Assembly: GCF_004137355.1 (NCBI RefSeq)
Contig: NZ_SDVB01000249.1
Span: 1-64,000 of the forward strand
Origin: Ciceribacter ferrooxidans
GTDB lineage: Bacteria > Pseudomonadota > Alphaproteobacteria > Rhizobiales > Rhizobiaceae
Reading direction: 5' to 3'
DNA: 64,000 bases
Below, piece by piece: positions 8,888 to 18,114 of this stretch (the first letter of the stretch is position 1; the number at the start of each line of letters is the position of its first letter). The translations under genes and the position numbers were made by a program. The notes beneath the pieces are model-generated. The model saw nothing but the letters and a program-made list of their open reading frames with translations. It was not told where the DNA came from and did no database searches.

Positions 8888-9697
8888 CTATTGCGCGACC
8901 TTGCCTGCCATACCGCATCTTCTGTGGAAGGCGAGCGCCCTCTCCAGACGGCCGTCATAGCCGAACTCGTCCATCATGTCGGCCGCTTCCAGCATCTCCG
9001 CCGTGCTCGCCGGCTGATGCTCGGTACTGTCGCGGCACATCACCTGGACGAGACCGGCCCAATCGACGGACGGGAAATCCCCAGCGAGGCTCTGGTATAC
9101 GGCCTTCTCGACGCCGGCATGGCGCGCGATGGCCAGGCAATCGTCGAGCAGGGCTTCGAGGCCCTCAACCAGGAGATTGCGGCAAAGCGCTGCCGCCGAC
9201 ACACGTCCGAGATCGGCCGAGAACGGCGTGATGCTCATGCCAAGAGGATTGAGACGGGTTGCGAGAACCATCGCGTGAGCGCCGCCCGAAAGAATGGGGA
9301 CATGCAGGCCGCGCTCGGCGACCGGGGCCATGATGGCGCCTTCGACGTAAAGACCGCCGGCACACTCGATATGCGATGCCGCTCGCTGCTTCGTCTTCGG
9401 CGAGGAGGAGTTGAGATCGAAGTAATACTGCCCCGGGCTGATGCAGTCCGCCGCCGCCATAGCGGCTTCCTCGCACTCGTCGGCAGTGACTGCCGAAATC
9501 ACGACATCGGCATGGCATGCGCCGAGCGAAGGGCAATCGACCGCCTGAACGCCCATGGCGCAGGCGTGATCCCAGAGCCAACCGCCCTTGCCCAGGAACT
9601 GGGTATCGAAAGCGGCAACCGACACATGGTTCCACTTCAACAATTCGGTGGCAAACGCTTGCCCCACGTCCCCGAAGCCCACCAATGCGATTTTCAT
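8888..9697 (-). CDS. NAD(P)-dependent oxidoreductase, 6-phosphogluconate/3-hydroxyisobutyrate dehydrogenase-like (DUF1932)
   Basis: A 269-residue protein starting with the Rossmann motif KIALVGFGDVGQAF, then a helical C-terminal half of the DUF1932 type. The family fold matches beta-hydroxyacid dehydrogenases. The central segment DLNSSSPKTK fits the substrate-contacting stretch of that fold. The substrate is unknown. The frame runs open to 9913, but the motif requires the ATG at 9695-9697. It is convergent with the kinase fusion gene (15-bp gap) and monocistronic as far as visible. Confidence 0.8.
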   Translation of the reverse strand: MKIALVGFGDVGQAFATELLKWNHVSVAAFDTQFLGKGGWLWDHACAMGVQAVDCPSLGACHADVVISAVTADECEEAAMAAADCISPGQYYFDLNSSSPKTKQRAASHIECAGGLYVEGAIMAPVAERGLHVPILSGGAHAMVLATRLNPLGMSITPFSADLGRVSAAALCRNLLVEGLEALLDDCLAIARHAGVEKAVYQSLAGDFPSVDWAGLVQVMCRDSTEHQPASTAEMLEAADMMDEFGYDGRLERALAFHRRCGMAGKVAQ

Positions 9698-10267
9698 TAT
9701 ATCCCCCCGCACCGGAGAGGGCGATGGTGAGGTCGTCCGTCCGGCATGCGCCCCACTGCTTCCAGGAAGGCAAGTCCAATTCTTCTTTTTTGTCGGCACA
9801 ACCGACCAAGAGCCCTGCAGTCGACGCACGGTGCCTTCGGCCGGAGGCCGGATCAGTATCCTCGCGGATACCGACGAACGCTCCTCCATCCTGGCAGCGG
9901 ACATGATGTACACCGATCCGCGCAGATTCCGCCTCGCCGACCGCCGTCACCGCAGTGAGACGGCCCGACATCCGTCCAAGATGTCGATCCGCGTAAGGTC
10001 CCACCCCCGCGCCAGACTAGGCATCGAATAAGCGCAGAACCACCGTGCAATTCAAGGGGTATTATGCGCTCAGACCGGGCTGACATCGATAAAGTGCCTC
10101 TAAAAGTACGATTCTTGGCCAACGAGTGGGCATGCAACCTTGCAGATCCGCGACCCCTCAGGCTGGCAACGTTGATTTTTGTCAAAGAGACCAGCGCACG
10201 TAGGGCCTATGGTCGAGGCATCACTGATCATGTTCCGCCACGTCCTCATCTGTTCGGGAGGCTATCC
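9698..10267. other. Long non-coding interval between oxidoreductase and ppsA
   Basis: 570 bp without a convincing gene. Frames here lack codon-bias support and family resemblance. The right half carries a FixK/FNR-type site (10172-10185) and must hold the ppsA promoter. The left half must hold the promoter of the oxidoreductase. I recognise no riboswitch or RNA gene in it. Confidence 0.6.
10172..10185. promoter_or_regulatory. FixK/FNR-type box upstream of ppsA
   Basis: TTGATTTTTGTCAA matches the rhizobial anaerobox TTGAY-N4-RTCAA. Its centre lies about 89 bp before the ppsA ATG, leaving room for a start site some 40 bp downstream. The site falls inside an in-frame upstream extension of ppsA, which supports the later ATG as the true start. 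Confidence 0.6.
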
Positions 10268-12661
10268 ATGTCTGCAGTCGCTCAATCCATCGCATGGTTC
10301 GAAACGCTTGGTCGCCGCGACGTTCCGCGCGTGGGCGGGAAGAATGCCTCCCTCGGCGAGATGGTGCAGACGCTCTCGTCGAAAGGCATCGACGTCCCAC
10401 CGGGCTTTGCCACCACGGCGGACGCGTACTGGAACTATGTCACGGCCAACAAGCTGGAAGACCGCATGAAGGGCCTGCTCGCCGACTGGGAAGCAGGCAA
10501 GGCGACGCTTGCCGAGACGGGTCAGGCGATCCGTGCAATTTTCCTGCGGGGGGACTGGCCGGCGGATACGGAAAAGGCAATCCTGGAAGCCTACCGCGAG
10601 CTCTCACGACGCGCCGGTGTGTCGGACGTCGAGGTTGCCGTCCGCTCGAGCGCCACGGCGGAGGACCTGCCGGACGCCAGTTTTGCTGGGCAGCAGGAAA
10701 CCTTCCTCAACATCAAGGGCGAAAAGGCGCTGATCGACGCCTGCCGCCGCTGCTACGCCTCGCTGTTCACGGACCGCGCGATCAGCTACCGGAAAGCCAA
10801 GGGCTTCGACCACATGAAAGTCGCATTGTCGATCGGCGTGCAGCAGATGGTTCGGTCCGACCTCGGCGGATCGGGGGTCATGTTCTCGATCGATACCGAG
10901 ACCGGCTTCGACAAGGTGGTTCTGATCAATGCCGCTTGGGGGCTCGGGGAGAACGTGGTCCAGGGGACCGTCGATCCCGACGAGTACCAGGTCTTCAAGC
11001 CTCTGCTCGGAAAGCCCTCGCTCATGCCGATCATCGAAAAGAAGCGCGGTGCCAAGGACATCAAGATGATCTACGGGACCGGCGAGACGCCGACACGCAA
11101 CGTCCCGACCTCGAAGGCGGAGCGTGCCGCCTATGTCCTGAGCGATCGGGAAATCCTGACGCTTGCCGAATGGGCGACCACCATCGAGGCGCACTACGGC
11201 TGCCCCATGGACATGGAATGGGCACGCGACGGCAAGACCGGCGCCATGTACATCGTCCAGGCACGGCCCGAAACGGTGCAGGCACGGCGCGGCGCCGGCG
11301 TCTTCAAGACCTACGAGATCAAGAACAAGGGGAAAGTGCTCGCGAGCGGCCTCTCGATCGGTGATGCGGTGGCGACCGGTCAGGTGTGCCTGATCGAAAC
11401 GGCCAAGGATATCGGCAAATTCGTCGACGGCTCCATTCTCGTCACCCAGACGACGGACCCGGACTGGGTTCCGATCATGAAGCGGGCCGCAGCGATCGTC
11501 ACCGATCATGGTGGGCGGACCTCCCACGCGGCGATCGTCAGCCGCGAACTCGGACTACCGGCCGTTGTCGGTACCGGCAACGCGACCGAACTCCTCCATA
11601 CCGGACAGGAGGTGACGATCTCCTGTGCCGAAGGCGACGAAGGCTTCATCTACGATGGGATCGCCGACGTGACCGTCAACGACCTCGACGTCAGCGACCT
11701 GCCCCTGACGGCAACCGACGTGATGCTGAACCTCGCCAATCCCGGCTCCGCCTTCCGCTGGTGGCGGATGCCGTCCGACGGCATCGGCCTCGCCCGCATG
11801 GAATTCGTCGTCAGCAATGCCATCCGCGTTCATCCGATGGCGCTCGTACATTTCGACAAGCTGAAGGATGAGGCAGCGAAGACCGAAATCGCCGCGCTGG
11901 CGGCCGGCTACGACAACAAACCGGATTATTTCGTCGACAAGCTTTCCCGCGGACTGGCGCGCCTGGCCGCAGCCGTCTTTCCGAAACCGGTGATCGTCCG
12001 CATGAGCGACTTCAAGACGAACGAATATGCCGGCCTCGTCGGCGGTGCCGAGTTCGAGCCGGACGAAGAAAATCCGATGATCGGCTTCCGCGGTGCATCG
12101 CGCTATTACTCGCCCCGCTACCGCGAAGGCTTCGCTCTCGAATGCAAGGCGATCAAGCGGCTGCGCGACGAAATGGGCTTCACCAATGTCGTCGTCATGA
12201 TCCCCTTCTGCCGTTCCGTGGGCGAGGCAGACAAGGTCCTCGGCGTCATGGAGGAAAACGGTCTGAAACGCGGCGAAAACGGCCTTCAGGTCTATGTCAT
12301 GTGCGAGATCCCGTCGAACGTCATCCTCGCGGCCAAGTTCGCCGACCGCTTCGACGGCTTCTCGATCGGCTCGAACGACCTGACACAGCTCACGCTCGGC
12401 GTCGACCGCGATTCGGGTGAACTCGCCGACCTCTTCGACGAACAGGACGAGGCGGTGAAATGGATGATCGAGAAGGTGATTACCGAAGCGCGCAAGGCGG
12501 GTGCCAAGATCGGTCTCTGCGGGCAGGCCCCGAGTGACCATCCGGAGTTTGCCGAATTCCTCGTCGACTGCGGCATCAATTCGATGTCGGTAAGCCCTGA
12601 CAGCTTCATCGCCGTGAAGCGCAAGGTTGCCGAGGCGGAGGCGCGGAAAAGCCGAAAGTAA
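10268..12661 (+). CDS. ppsA: Phosphoenolpyruvate synthase
   Basis: A 797-residue enzyme, close to the usual 790-800, that converts pyruvate and ATP to PEP, AMP and phosphate. It has the N-terminal PEP-synthase ATP-binding domain (VGGKNASLGEM near residue 20). The swivelling phosphohistidine domain has catalytic His420 in GGRTSHAAIV. A PEP-binding barrel ends the protein, with LCGQAPSDHP near residue 750. The frame extends upstream to 10064, but MSAVAQSIAWFETLG with a GGGAGG site gives the family-consistent start. Gluconeogenic growth on C1 compounds or organic acids could need it. A FixK-type box suggests control by oxygen. Confidence 0.95.
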   Translation: MSAVAQSIAWFETLGRRDVPRVGGKNASLGEMVQTLSSKGIDVPPGFATTADAYWNYVTANKLEDRMKGLLADWEAGKATLAETGQAIRAIFLRGDWPADTEKAILEAYRELSRRAGVSDVEVAVRSSATAEDLPDASFAGQQETFLNIKGEKALIDACRRCYASLFTDRAISYRKAKGFDHMKVALSIGVQQMVRSDLGGSGVMFSIDTETGFDKVVLINAAWGLGENVVQGTVDPDEYQVFKPLLGKPSLMPIIEKKRGAKDIKMIYGTGETPTRNVPTSKAERAAYVLSDREILTLAEWATTIEAHYGCPMDMEWARDGKTGAMYIVQARPETVQARRGAGVFKTYEIKNKGKVLASGLSIGDAVATGQVCLIETAKDIGKFVDGSILVTQTTDPDWVPIMKRAAAIVTDHGGRTSHAAIVSRELGLPAVVGTGNATELLHTGQEVTISCAEGDEGFIYDGIADVTVNDLDVSDLPLTATDVMLNLANPGSAFRWWRMPSDGIGLARMEFVVSNAIRVHPMALVHFDKLKDEAAKTEIAALAAGYDNKPDYFVDKLSRGLARLAAAVFPKPVIVRMSDFKTNEYAGLVGGAEFEPDEENPMIGFRGASRYYSPRYREGFALECKAIKRLRDEMGFTNVVVMIPFCRSVGEADKVLGVMEENGLKRGENGLQVYVMCEIPSNVILAAKFADRFDGFSIGSNDLTQLTLGVDRDSGELADLFDEQDEAVKWMIEKVITEARKAGAKIGLCGQAPSDHPEFAEFLVDCGINSMSVSPDSFIAVKRKVAEAEARKSRK

Positions 12662-12720
12662 CCGAGGGGAGTTCATCGGGGTGAAGACTTTCCGGCGCGC
12701 ATCCGCAAAGTTTATTTCAC

Positions 12721-12759
12721 TTGATCCTTATCAAAGGAAGTTCGAAAATTAGCTATAAT
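12721..12759 (+). promoter_or_regulatory. FixK/FNR-dependent promoter of the sugar ABC operon
   Basis: A perfect anaerobox TTGATCCTTATCAA (12721-12734) is followed 19 bp later by a perfect TATAAT (12754-12759). With a start site near 12766-12769 the box would centre near -40, the class II activator position. The transporter start codon is about 120 bp further on. Confidence 0.65.
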
Positions 12760-12768
12760 TTCGACAGT

Positions 12769-12803
12769 GCTCACCCGTTTCCCGCAAGCGGGACCGGATG
12801 AGC
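12769..12803 (+). repeat. Imperfect hairpin at the predicted 5' end of the ABC operon transcript
   Basis: GCTCA at 12769-12773 pairs with TGAGC at 12799-12803, and the core TCCCGC-AA-GCGGGA pairs perfectly at 12780-12793. It begins where transcription from the FixK promoter is expected to start, so it could cap the mRNA as a stabilising stem. No T tract follows, so it is not a standard terminator for ppsA. Confidence 0.4.
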
Positions 12804-12887
12804 GAAACAACGTCGAAATACAGGCAGATTTTCAACAAGCGGTTCCGGGGTCTCTCCGGCAATCGATGAAAGCTCCGGGAGGTCACC

Positions 12888-14135
12888 ATGCTTTCGGTAA
12901 AATCGCTTATGACGGCGGTGGCCGTCACTGCATTGCTGATGCCGGCATCTTCTTATGCCGGCGGAACTGTTGAAGTGCTTCACTGGTGGACGTCGGGGGG
13001 CGAGGCGAAGGCCGTCGGCACCCTGAAGGAAGCCTTCGAAAAGAAGGGCGGCACGTGGATCGATTCTCCGATCGCCGGTGGCGGCGGTGATGCCGCAATG
13101 ACGGCGCTGCGAGCGCGGGTCATGGCTGGCAATCCGCCGGCCGCCGTGCAGCTCAAAGGTCCCGGCATCCAGGAATGGGCCGACCAGGGCAGCCTGAACG
13201 ACGTCGAGGACGTGGCCAAGGCCGAGAACTGGGATTCCGTCCTGCCGCCGAGCCTCGCATCGATCATGAAGTACAAGGACAAATACGTCGCCGCGCCGGT
13301 CAACATCCACCGCGTCGACTGGATGTGGGTCAACCCGACCGTGCTGGCGAAGGTCGGCGCCGAGGTTCCGACCACCTGGGAAGAGTTCAATGCCGTCGCC
13401 GACAAGCTGAAGGCCGCCGGCATCACGCCGCTCGCTCATGGCGGCCAGCCGTGGCAGGATGCGACCGTGTTCGAGACGATCGTCCTCAGCCAGGGGGCCG
13501 ACTTCTATCGCAAGGCGCTCGTCGAGCTGGACCAGGACGCGCTCTCCGGTGAGACGATGGTCAAGGTCTTCGACCAGCTCCGCAAGCTGCGCGGCTACGT
13601 CGACCCGGGCTTCTCCGGACGGGACTGGAACCTTGCCACCGCCATGGTCATGAACGGCGAGGCTGCGTTCCAGATCATGGGCGATTGGGCGAAGGGCGAG
13701 TTCCTCGCCGCCGGCAAGGTGCCGGGCAAGGACTTCCTCTGCGCGCCGACGCCCGGCAATGGCTACATCTTCAATGCCGACAGCTTCGCCTTCTTCAAGG
13801 TTTCCGGAGAGGACCAGGTCGAAGGACAGAAGGTGCTGGCGAGCCTGATCATGTCGCCGGAGTTCCAGGAGACCTTCAACCTTGCCAAGGGCTCGATCCC
13901 GGCACGCACCGACGTCGGCCTCGACAAGTTCGACTCCTGCGCGCTGAAATCGCACGAGGATCTGACGGCATCCGTCAAGAACAATGCCTTCGTACCCTCG
14001 ATGGCGCACGAGATGGCGATCCCGCGGACGGTTCGCGGCGAGTTTCTCGACGTCGTGACGAACTTCTTCAACTCCGACATGAGCTCGGCCGACGCCGCCA
14101 AGGCGCTGGGCGAAGCGGTCAAGCGGGCGCAATAG
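12888..14135 (+). CDS. Sugar ABC transporter substrate-binding protein (glucose/mannose type)
   Basis: A 415-residue periplasmic protein with a signal peptide ending near SSYAGG. The mature start, EVLHWWTSGGE, is typical of the glucose/mannose-binding (GtsA-like) branch of the MalE family. A GGGAGG site precedes the ATG. It leads a four-gene operon with two permeases and an ATPase. A perfect stem-loop just past its stop may raise its level over the membrane genes. Substrate is inferred from family; other hexoses are possible. Confidence 0.9.
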   Translation: MLSVKSLMTAVAVTALLMPASSYAGGTVEVLHWWTSGGEAKAVGTLKEAFEKKGGTWIDSPIAGGGGDAAMTALRARVMAGNPPAAVQLKGPGIQEWADQGSLNDVEDVAKAENWDSVLPPSLASIMKYKDKYVAAPVNIHRVDWMWVNPTVLAKVGAEVPTTWEEFNAVADKLKAAGITPLAHGGQPWQDATVFETIVLSQGADFYRKALVELDQDALSGETMVKVFDQLRKLRGYVDPGFSGRDWNLATAMVMNGEAAFQIMGDWAKGEFLAAGKVPGKDFLCAPTPGNGYIFNADSFAFFKVSGEDQVEGQKVLASLIMSPEFQETFNLAKGSIPARTDVGLDKFDSCALKSHEDLTASVKNNAFVPSMAHEMAIPRTVRGEFLDVVTNFFNSDMSSADAAKALGEAVKRAQ

Positions 14136-14150
14136 CCCTACACAGCGACC

Positions 14151-14178
14151 GAGCCGGGCTCCCCACGGCGCCCGGCTC
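14151..14178 (+). repeat. Intercistronic stem-loop after the sugar-binding protein gene
   Basis: GAGCCGGG at 14151-14158 pairs perfectly with CCCGGCTC at 14171-14178 around a 12-nt loop, 16 bp past the stop. No T tract follows. This is the arrangement seen in binding-protein operons where a 3' stem protects the first cistron's mRNA. Confidence 0.55.
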
Positions 14179-14243
14179 ATGAAAAGACCGTTCCGGCAGG
14201 CGGCCCGTGCGTGGGATCACGGGGGAAGGGAGGAGCGCAAGCC

Positions 14244-15146
14244 ATGGCAGGTTCAAAGACCGGGCGGGTCGTATTCGATCGCTTCCTCGAGCGATGGCTG
14301 CCGCAAATCGTCGTCTCGCCACTGTTCGCGACAAGCCTTCTCTTCGTCTACGGCTTCATCGCCTGGACCGTCTACATCTCCTTCACCAGGTCCGGCGTGA
14401 TGCCGAACTACACCTTCTCAGGGTTCTCCCAGTACATCCGGCTGTGGACCACGCCACGCTGGCTGGTGGCATTGGAGAACCTGTTCGTCTTTACGAGCCT
14501 GTTCATCGTCGGCTGCATGGTCATCGGGCTGCTGCTCGCCATCCTGCTCGACCAGCGCATTCGTTCCGAAGGCCTGATCCGCACCATCTATCTCTACCCG
14601 ATGGCGCTCTCCTTCATCGTGACCGGCACGGCGTGGAAATGGATACTGAACCCGACGCTCGGCATCGAGAAGATCATCCAGGGGCTCGGCTTCGAGAGCT
14701 TCAATTTCGACTGGCTGGTCGACCCGAAGATGGCGATCTACACCGTCGTCATCGCCGGGGTCTGGCAGTCTTCGGGCTACGTCATGGCGCTCTTCCTTGC
14801 CGGGCTACGCTCCGTCGACGACGAGATCATCAAGGCCGCGGCAATCGACGGCGCCGGGCCAGTACGCATCTATGGCTCCATCATCCTGCCCATCGTCCGG
14901 CCGGTCTTCTTCTCCGCCTTCGTGATCCTGTCGCACCTGGCGATCAAGAGCTTCGACCTCGTCATGGCACTGACGGGCGGCGGACCTGGCTATGCGACCG
15001 ACGTACCGGCGACCTTCATGTATTCCTTCGCCTTCCAGAGGAGTGAACTCGGCACGGCGGCGGCGAGCGCCGTCATGATGCTGGTCACGATCACTGCGAT
15101 CTATGTGCCCTACCTCTATTCGGAACTGAGGAGGCCCACGAAATGA
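14244..15146 (+). CDS. Sugar ABC transporter permease (MalF/GtsB type)
   Basis: A 300-residue inner-membrane protein with about six hydrophobic segments and the cytoplasmic EAA-like loop AAAIDGAGPVRIYGSIILP near residues 205-225. An in-frame GTG at 14211 precedes it, but the ribosome site GGGAGGAG lies between the two, so the ATG at 14244 is chosen. It overlaps the next permease gene by four bases (ATGA), indicating coupled translation. Confidence 0.9.
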   Translation: MAGSKTGRVVFDRFLERWLPQIVVSPLFATSLLFVYGFIAWTVYISFTRSGVMPNYTFSGFSQYIRLWTTPRWLVALENLFVFTSLFIVGCMVIGLLLAILLDQRIRSEGLIRTIYLYPMALSFIVTGTAWKWILNPTLGIEKIIQGLGFESFNFDWLVDPKMAIYTVVIAGVWQSSGYVMALFLAGLRSVDDEIIKAAAIDGAGPVRIYGSIILPIVRPVFFSAFVILSHLAIKSFDLVMALTGGGPGYATDVPATFMYSFAFQRSELGTAAASAVMMLVTITAIYVPYLYSELRRPTK

Positions 15147-16033
15147 GCAGACAGGAGTCCGGCATCGTCCGTCCCAAGGGCCTGCGGCAGGCCGTGTTGC
15201 GCGGCCTGCTCTTCGCGGTGCTCATTCTCTTCTGTCTTTACTATCTCATGCCGCTCATCGTGATGGTTTCGACCTCGCTCAAGTCGCTGGACGAGATCCG
15301 CACATCCTCGCTCATCAGCCTGCCGCAGGCCGTCACCTTCGAGGCTTGGGCGAAGGCCTGGTCGTCGGCCTGCGTCGGCGTGCGCTGCACCGGGCTCGAA
15401 CCATATTTCATGAACTCCGTGCTGATGGTCGTGCCGTCGGTCATAATCTCGACGATGCTCGGCGCGCTCAACGGCTATGCGCTGACAAAGTGGCGCTTCC
15501 GCGGAGCGGACGTCATCTTCGCCCTCATGCTCTTCGGCTCGTTCATTCCCTTCCAGGTGGTACTGTTGCCGATGGCCCGCATGCTCGGCTATTTCGGACT
15601 GGCGGGCAGCGTCTACGGCCTCATCCTCGTCCACACCGTCTACGGACTTGCCTTCACCACGCTCTTCTTCCGCAACTTCTTCGTCGGCGTCTCCGACGGC
15701 ATCGTGAACGCCGCCAAGATCGATGGGGCCGGCTTCTTCACGATCTTCTTCAGCGTCCTCCTGCCGATGTCGCTCCCGACCATCGTCGTGACGGTCATCT
15801 GGCAGTTCACCCAGATCTGGAACGACTTTCTCTTCGGGATCGCTTTCACCGTCGGCGACAGCAACCCGGTGACGGTCGCGCTCAACAATATCGTGGCGAC
15901 CAGCACCGGCGTGAAGGAATACAATGTCGACATGGCGGCCGCGATCATTGCGGCGCTGCCAACCCTCCTCGTCTACATTATCGCCGGCAAGTACTTCGTC
16001 CGCGGGCTCTCTGCCGGCGCCGTGAAAGGTTGA
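15143..16033 (+). CDS. Sugar ABC transporter permease (MalG/GtsC type)
   Basis: A 296-residue MalG-family permease. Hydrophobic segments start at about residue 25. The coupling loop AAKIDGAGFFTIFFSVLLP is near residues 190-210, followed by the terminal segment that includes YFVRGLSAGAVKG, characteristic of the family. It is coupled to the preceding permease and lies 4 bp before the ATPase gene. Confidence 0.9.
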   Translation: MSRQESGIVRPKGLRQAVLRGLLFAVLILFCLYYLMPLIVMVSTSLKSLDEIRTSSLISLPQAVTFEAWAKAWSSACVGVRCTGLEPYFMNSVLMVVPSVIISTMLGALNGYALTKWRFRGADVIFALMLFGSFIPFQVVLLPMARMLGYFGLAGSVYGLILVHTVYGLAFTTLFFRNFFVGVSDGIVNAAKIDGAGFFTIFFSVLLPMSLPTIVVTVIWQFTQIWNDFLFGIAFTVGDSNPVTVALNNIVATSTGVKEYNVDMAAAIIAALPTLLVYIIAGKYFVRGLSAGAVKG

Positions 16034-16037
16034 TGGA

Positions 16038-17147
16038 ATGGCTCGCGTGGAACTGCGCAACGTGTGGAAGAAGTTCGGCTCCGTCGAGGTCATCAAGGGC
16101 GTGGACCTAGACATCGAGGACGGCGAATTCATCGTCCTCGTCGGTCCGTCCGGATGCGGTAAGTCCACCCTGCTCAACCTCGTGGCCGGTCTCGAGACAC
16201 TGACCAGCGGCGACATCCGCATCGGCGAGGATGTCGTCAACGATGTTCCTCCCAAGGACCGCAACATCGCCATGGTATTCCAGTCCTATGCGCTCTATCC
16301 GACCAAATCGGTGCAGGAAAACATCACCTTCGGCATGCAGACCCGTCGTATCGCGCACGACCTGCAGGAGCGTGCCCTCGCAGACGTGTCGCAATTGCTG
16401 CACATCGACCAACTCCTCGACCGAAAGCCGGGCCAGCTTTCGGGGGGGCAGCGCCAGCGCGTGGCGATGGGGCGGGCACTGGTGCGCAATCCGGATGTAT
16501 TCTTGTTCGACGAGCCGCTTTCGAACCTCGACGCGAAACTCCGCATCGAGATGCGTACCGAGGTCAAGAAGCTACATTTGAGGCTGGGCAAGACGATCAT
16601 TTACGTCACCCACGACCAGATCGAGGCGATGACGCTCGCATCGCGCATTGCGGTCATGGACAATGGGCACATCCGCCAGTTCGGCACGCCCGAGGAGATC
16701 TACGAAAACCCCATCGACCTCTTCGTCGCCGGCTTCATGGGCTCGCCATCGATGAACATCGTGCGCGGTCGGGTAGCCGGGAACGGCGGTACGGTCATCG
16801 AAGTGAGCGACGAGGAAGGAACCGTGCAGTTTCCGCTTTCACCGAAACAGGCGGAGAAGGTTGCAGACCGGCTCGGGAGCGATATCTATCTCGGCATGCG
16901 CCCGGAGACGATCGCCCACAGGGGCGCCCATGGAGCTGATGGCGGGGAAACCTTCGTCTTCGAACGCAAGGTCGACGTCGTGGAACCGACAGGTCCGGAT
17001 ACGATGCTCGTCTTCACGCTCGGCGGCACGGAGGCGATTGCAAGGGTGCGGCCGGAAGAAAAGGTGAAGCCGGGCGAGTTCTTCTCGTTCGAAGTCAACA
17101 TGGCGAAAGCGAAGCTGTTCGACGCCGAGAACGGTAACCGCCTTTAG
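16038..17147 (+). CDS. Sugar ABC transporter ATPase (MalK/UgpC type)
   Basis: A 369-residue ATPase with Walker A GPSGCGKST near residues 37-45, signature LSGGQRQRVAMGRAL near 135, Walker B DVFLFDEPLSNLD near 155, and a C-terminal OB-type regulatory domain (MRPETI region). It powers the two permeases encoded just upstream. MalK-type subunits of this group often serve more than one sugar importer. It ends 25 bp from the convergent pfkB gene with no clear terminator between them. Confidence 0.92.
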   Translation: MARVELRNVWKKFGSVEVIKGVDLDIEDGEFIVLVGPSGCGKSTLLNLVAGLETLTSGDIRIGEDVVNDVPPKDRNIAMVFQSYALYPTKSVQENITFGMQTRRIAHDLQERALADVSQLLHIDQLLDRKPGQLSGGQRQRVAMGRALVRNPDVFLFDEPLSNLDAKLRIEMRTEVKKLHLRLGKTIIYVTHDQIEAMTLASRIAVMDNGHIRQFGTPEEIYENPIDLFVAGFMGSPSMNIVRGRVAGNGGTVIEVSDEEGTVQFPLSPKQAEKVADRLGSDIYLGMRPETIAHRGAHGADGGETFVFERKVDVVEPTGPDTMLVFTLGGTEAIARVRPEEKVKPGEFFSFEVNMAKAKLFDAENGNRL

Positions 17148-17172
17148 GTCAACCGGCTCTACCCGCTACAGG

Positions 17173-18114
17173 TCAGCGCATTGCCTTGGCGTGTGCCGCA
17201 TGGGCCCCGTAGAGGTCGAGCACGTCCTGTCTGCGGCAGAGCTCGGTTCCCGGCGTCATCACCGCGGCGGCGCCTGCAGCAAGCCCGAAGCGGAACGCCT
17301 CGCCGATATCGTGCCCCTCCGCCAACGACCAGGTCATGGCGGCAACAAAGCTGTCTCCGGCCCCGACCGCGGACTGGACCGGCACCTTGATTGCCGGAAG
17401 ACGCACGACATCGTCGGCGGTCGCCAGCAGGGCTCCATCCTTGCCCATTGTGAGGGCGACGTACTGCGCCGCACCGCTCTGGACGATCTCACGTGCAGCC
17501 TCCCCGGCTGTGCTGTGGTTCAGCCGGCGCCCGACCAATCCTTCGAGTTCCCCGACGCTCGGTTTCACCAGAAAGACGCGTGACCGCGACAAGGTTACCT
17601 TCAGCGCATCGCCGGAGGTGTCCAGGACGAACCGTGCGCCCTTGCGTGACGCGATGTCGGCCATGCGTGAGTATATGTCCGTTTCTACGCCGCGCGGCAG
17701 ACTGCCGCTCGCGATGAAATAGTCGGCGTCGCTCTTCTCCAGAAAGTCGAAAAGCGGCTTTACTTCTTCTTCGCTCACAATCGGCCCCTCCGGCACGAAG
17801 CGGTATTCCAGTCCCGTCGACGCCTCGTGCACCATGTAGGCGATGCGCACCGGATCCTTGATGTGGACAGGAACGTGCCGCACGCGGATACGCTTCAACA
17901 TATTCTCCAGCAGTTCGCCCGTTGCTCCACCGGAAAGGTAGACGAGGTCACATTCGCCGCCGAGTTCGGCGATCACGCGGGCGACATTGATGCCGCCCCC
18001 GCCCGGAAATTGCTGCTGGTTATGGGTTCTCGTCTTGTGCGTGTGCCGTATGTGGTCCGCTTCGCTCGCGATGTCGATGGCCGGATTGAGTGCGATCGAA
18101 AGTATCTTTGCCAT
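17173..18114 (-). CDS. pfkB: PfkB-family hexose-phosphate kinase (phosphofructokinase 2-like)
   Basis: A 313-residue ribokinase-fold enzyme. The N-terminal LNPAIDI and GGGGINVARVI motifs are those of the 6-phosphofructokinase-2, 1-phosphofructokinase and tagatose-phosphate kinase group. The catalytic C-terminal motif is AVGAGDSFVA near residue 250. The start MAKILSIALNP is at 18114 although the frame runs further. It would phosphorylate fructose-6-phosphate or a related sugar phosphate, in line with the sugar importer it faces. Exact substrate is not determinable from motifs alone. Confidence 0.85.
   Translation of the reverse strand: MAKILSIALNPAIDIASEADHIRHTHKTRTHNQQQFPGGGGINVARVIAELGGECDLVYLSGGATGELLENMLKRIRVRHVPVHIKDPVRIAYMVHEASTGLEYRFVPEGPIVSEEEVKPLFDFLEKSDADYFIASGSLPRGVETDIYSRMADIASRKGARFVLDTSGDALKVTLSRSRVFLVKPSVGELEGLVGRRLNHSTAGEAAREIVQSGAAQYVALTMGKDGALLATADDVVRLPAIKVPVQSAVGAGDSFVAAMTWSLAEGHDIGEAFRFGLAAGAAAVMTPGTELCRRQDVLDLYGAHAAHAKAMR

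Noticed and set aside
10064-10267. Upstream in-frame extension of ppsA
   Set aside because: No family match, and it contains the FixK-type box. The ATG at 10268 gives the usual length and ribosome site.
9698-10267. Possible riboswitch or small RNA in the long gap before ppsA
   Set aside because: I searched by eye for known aptamer cores and a terminator with T tract and found none.
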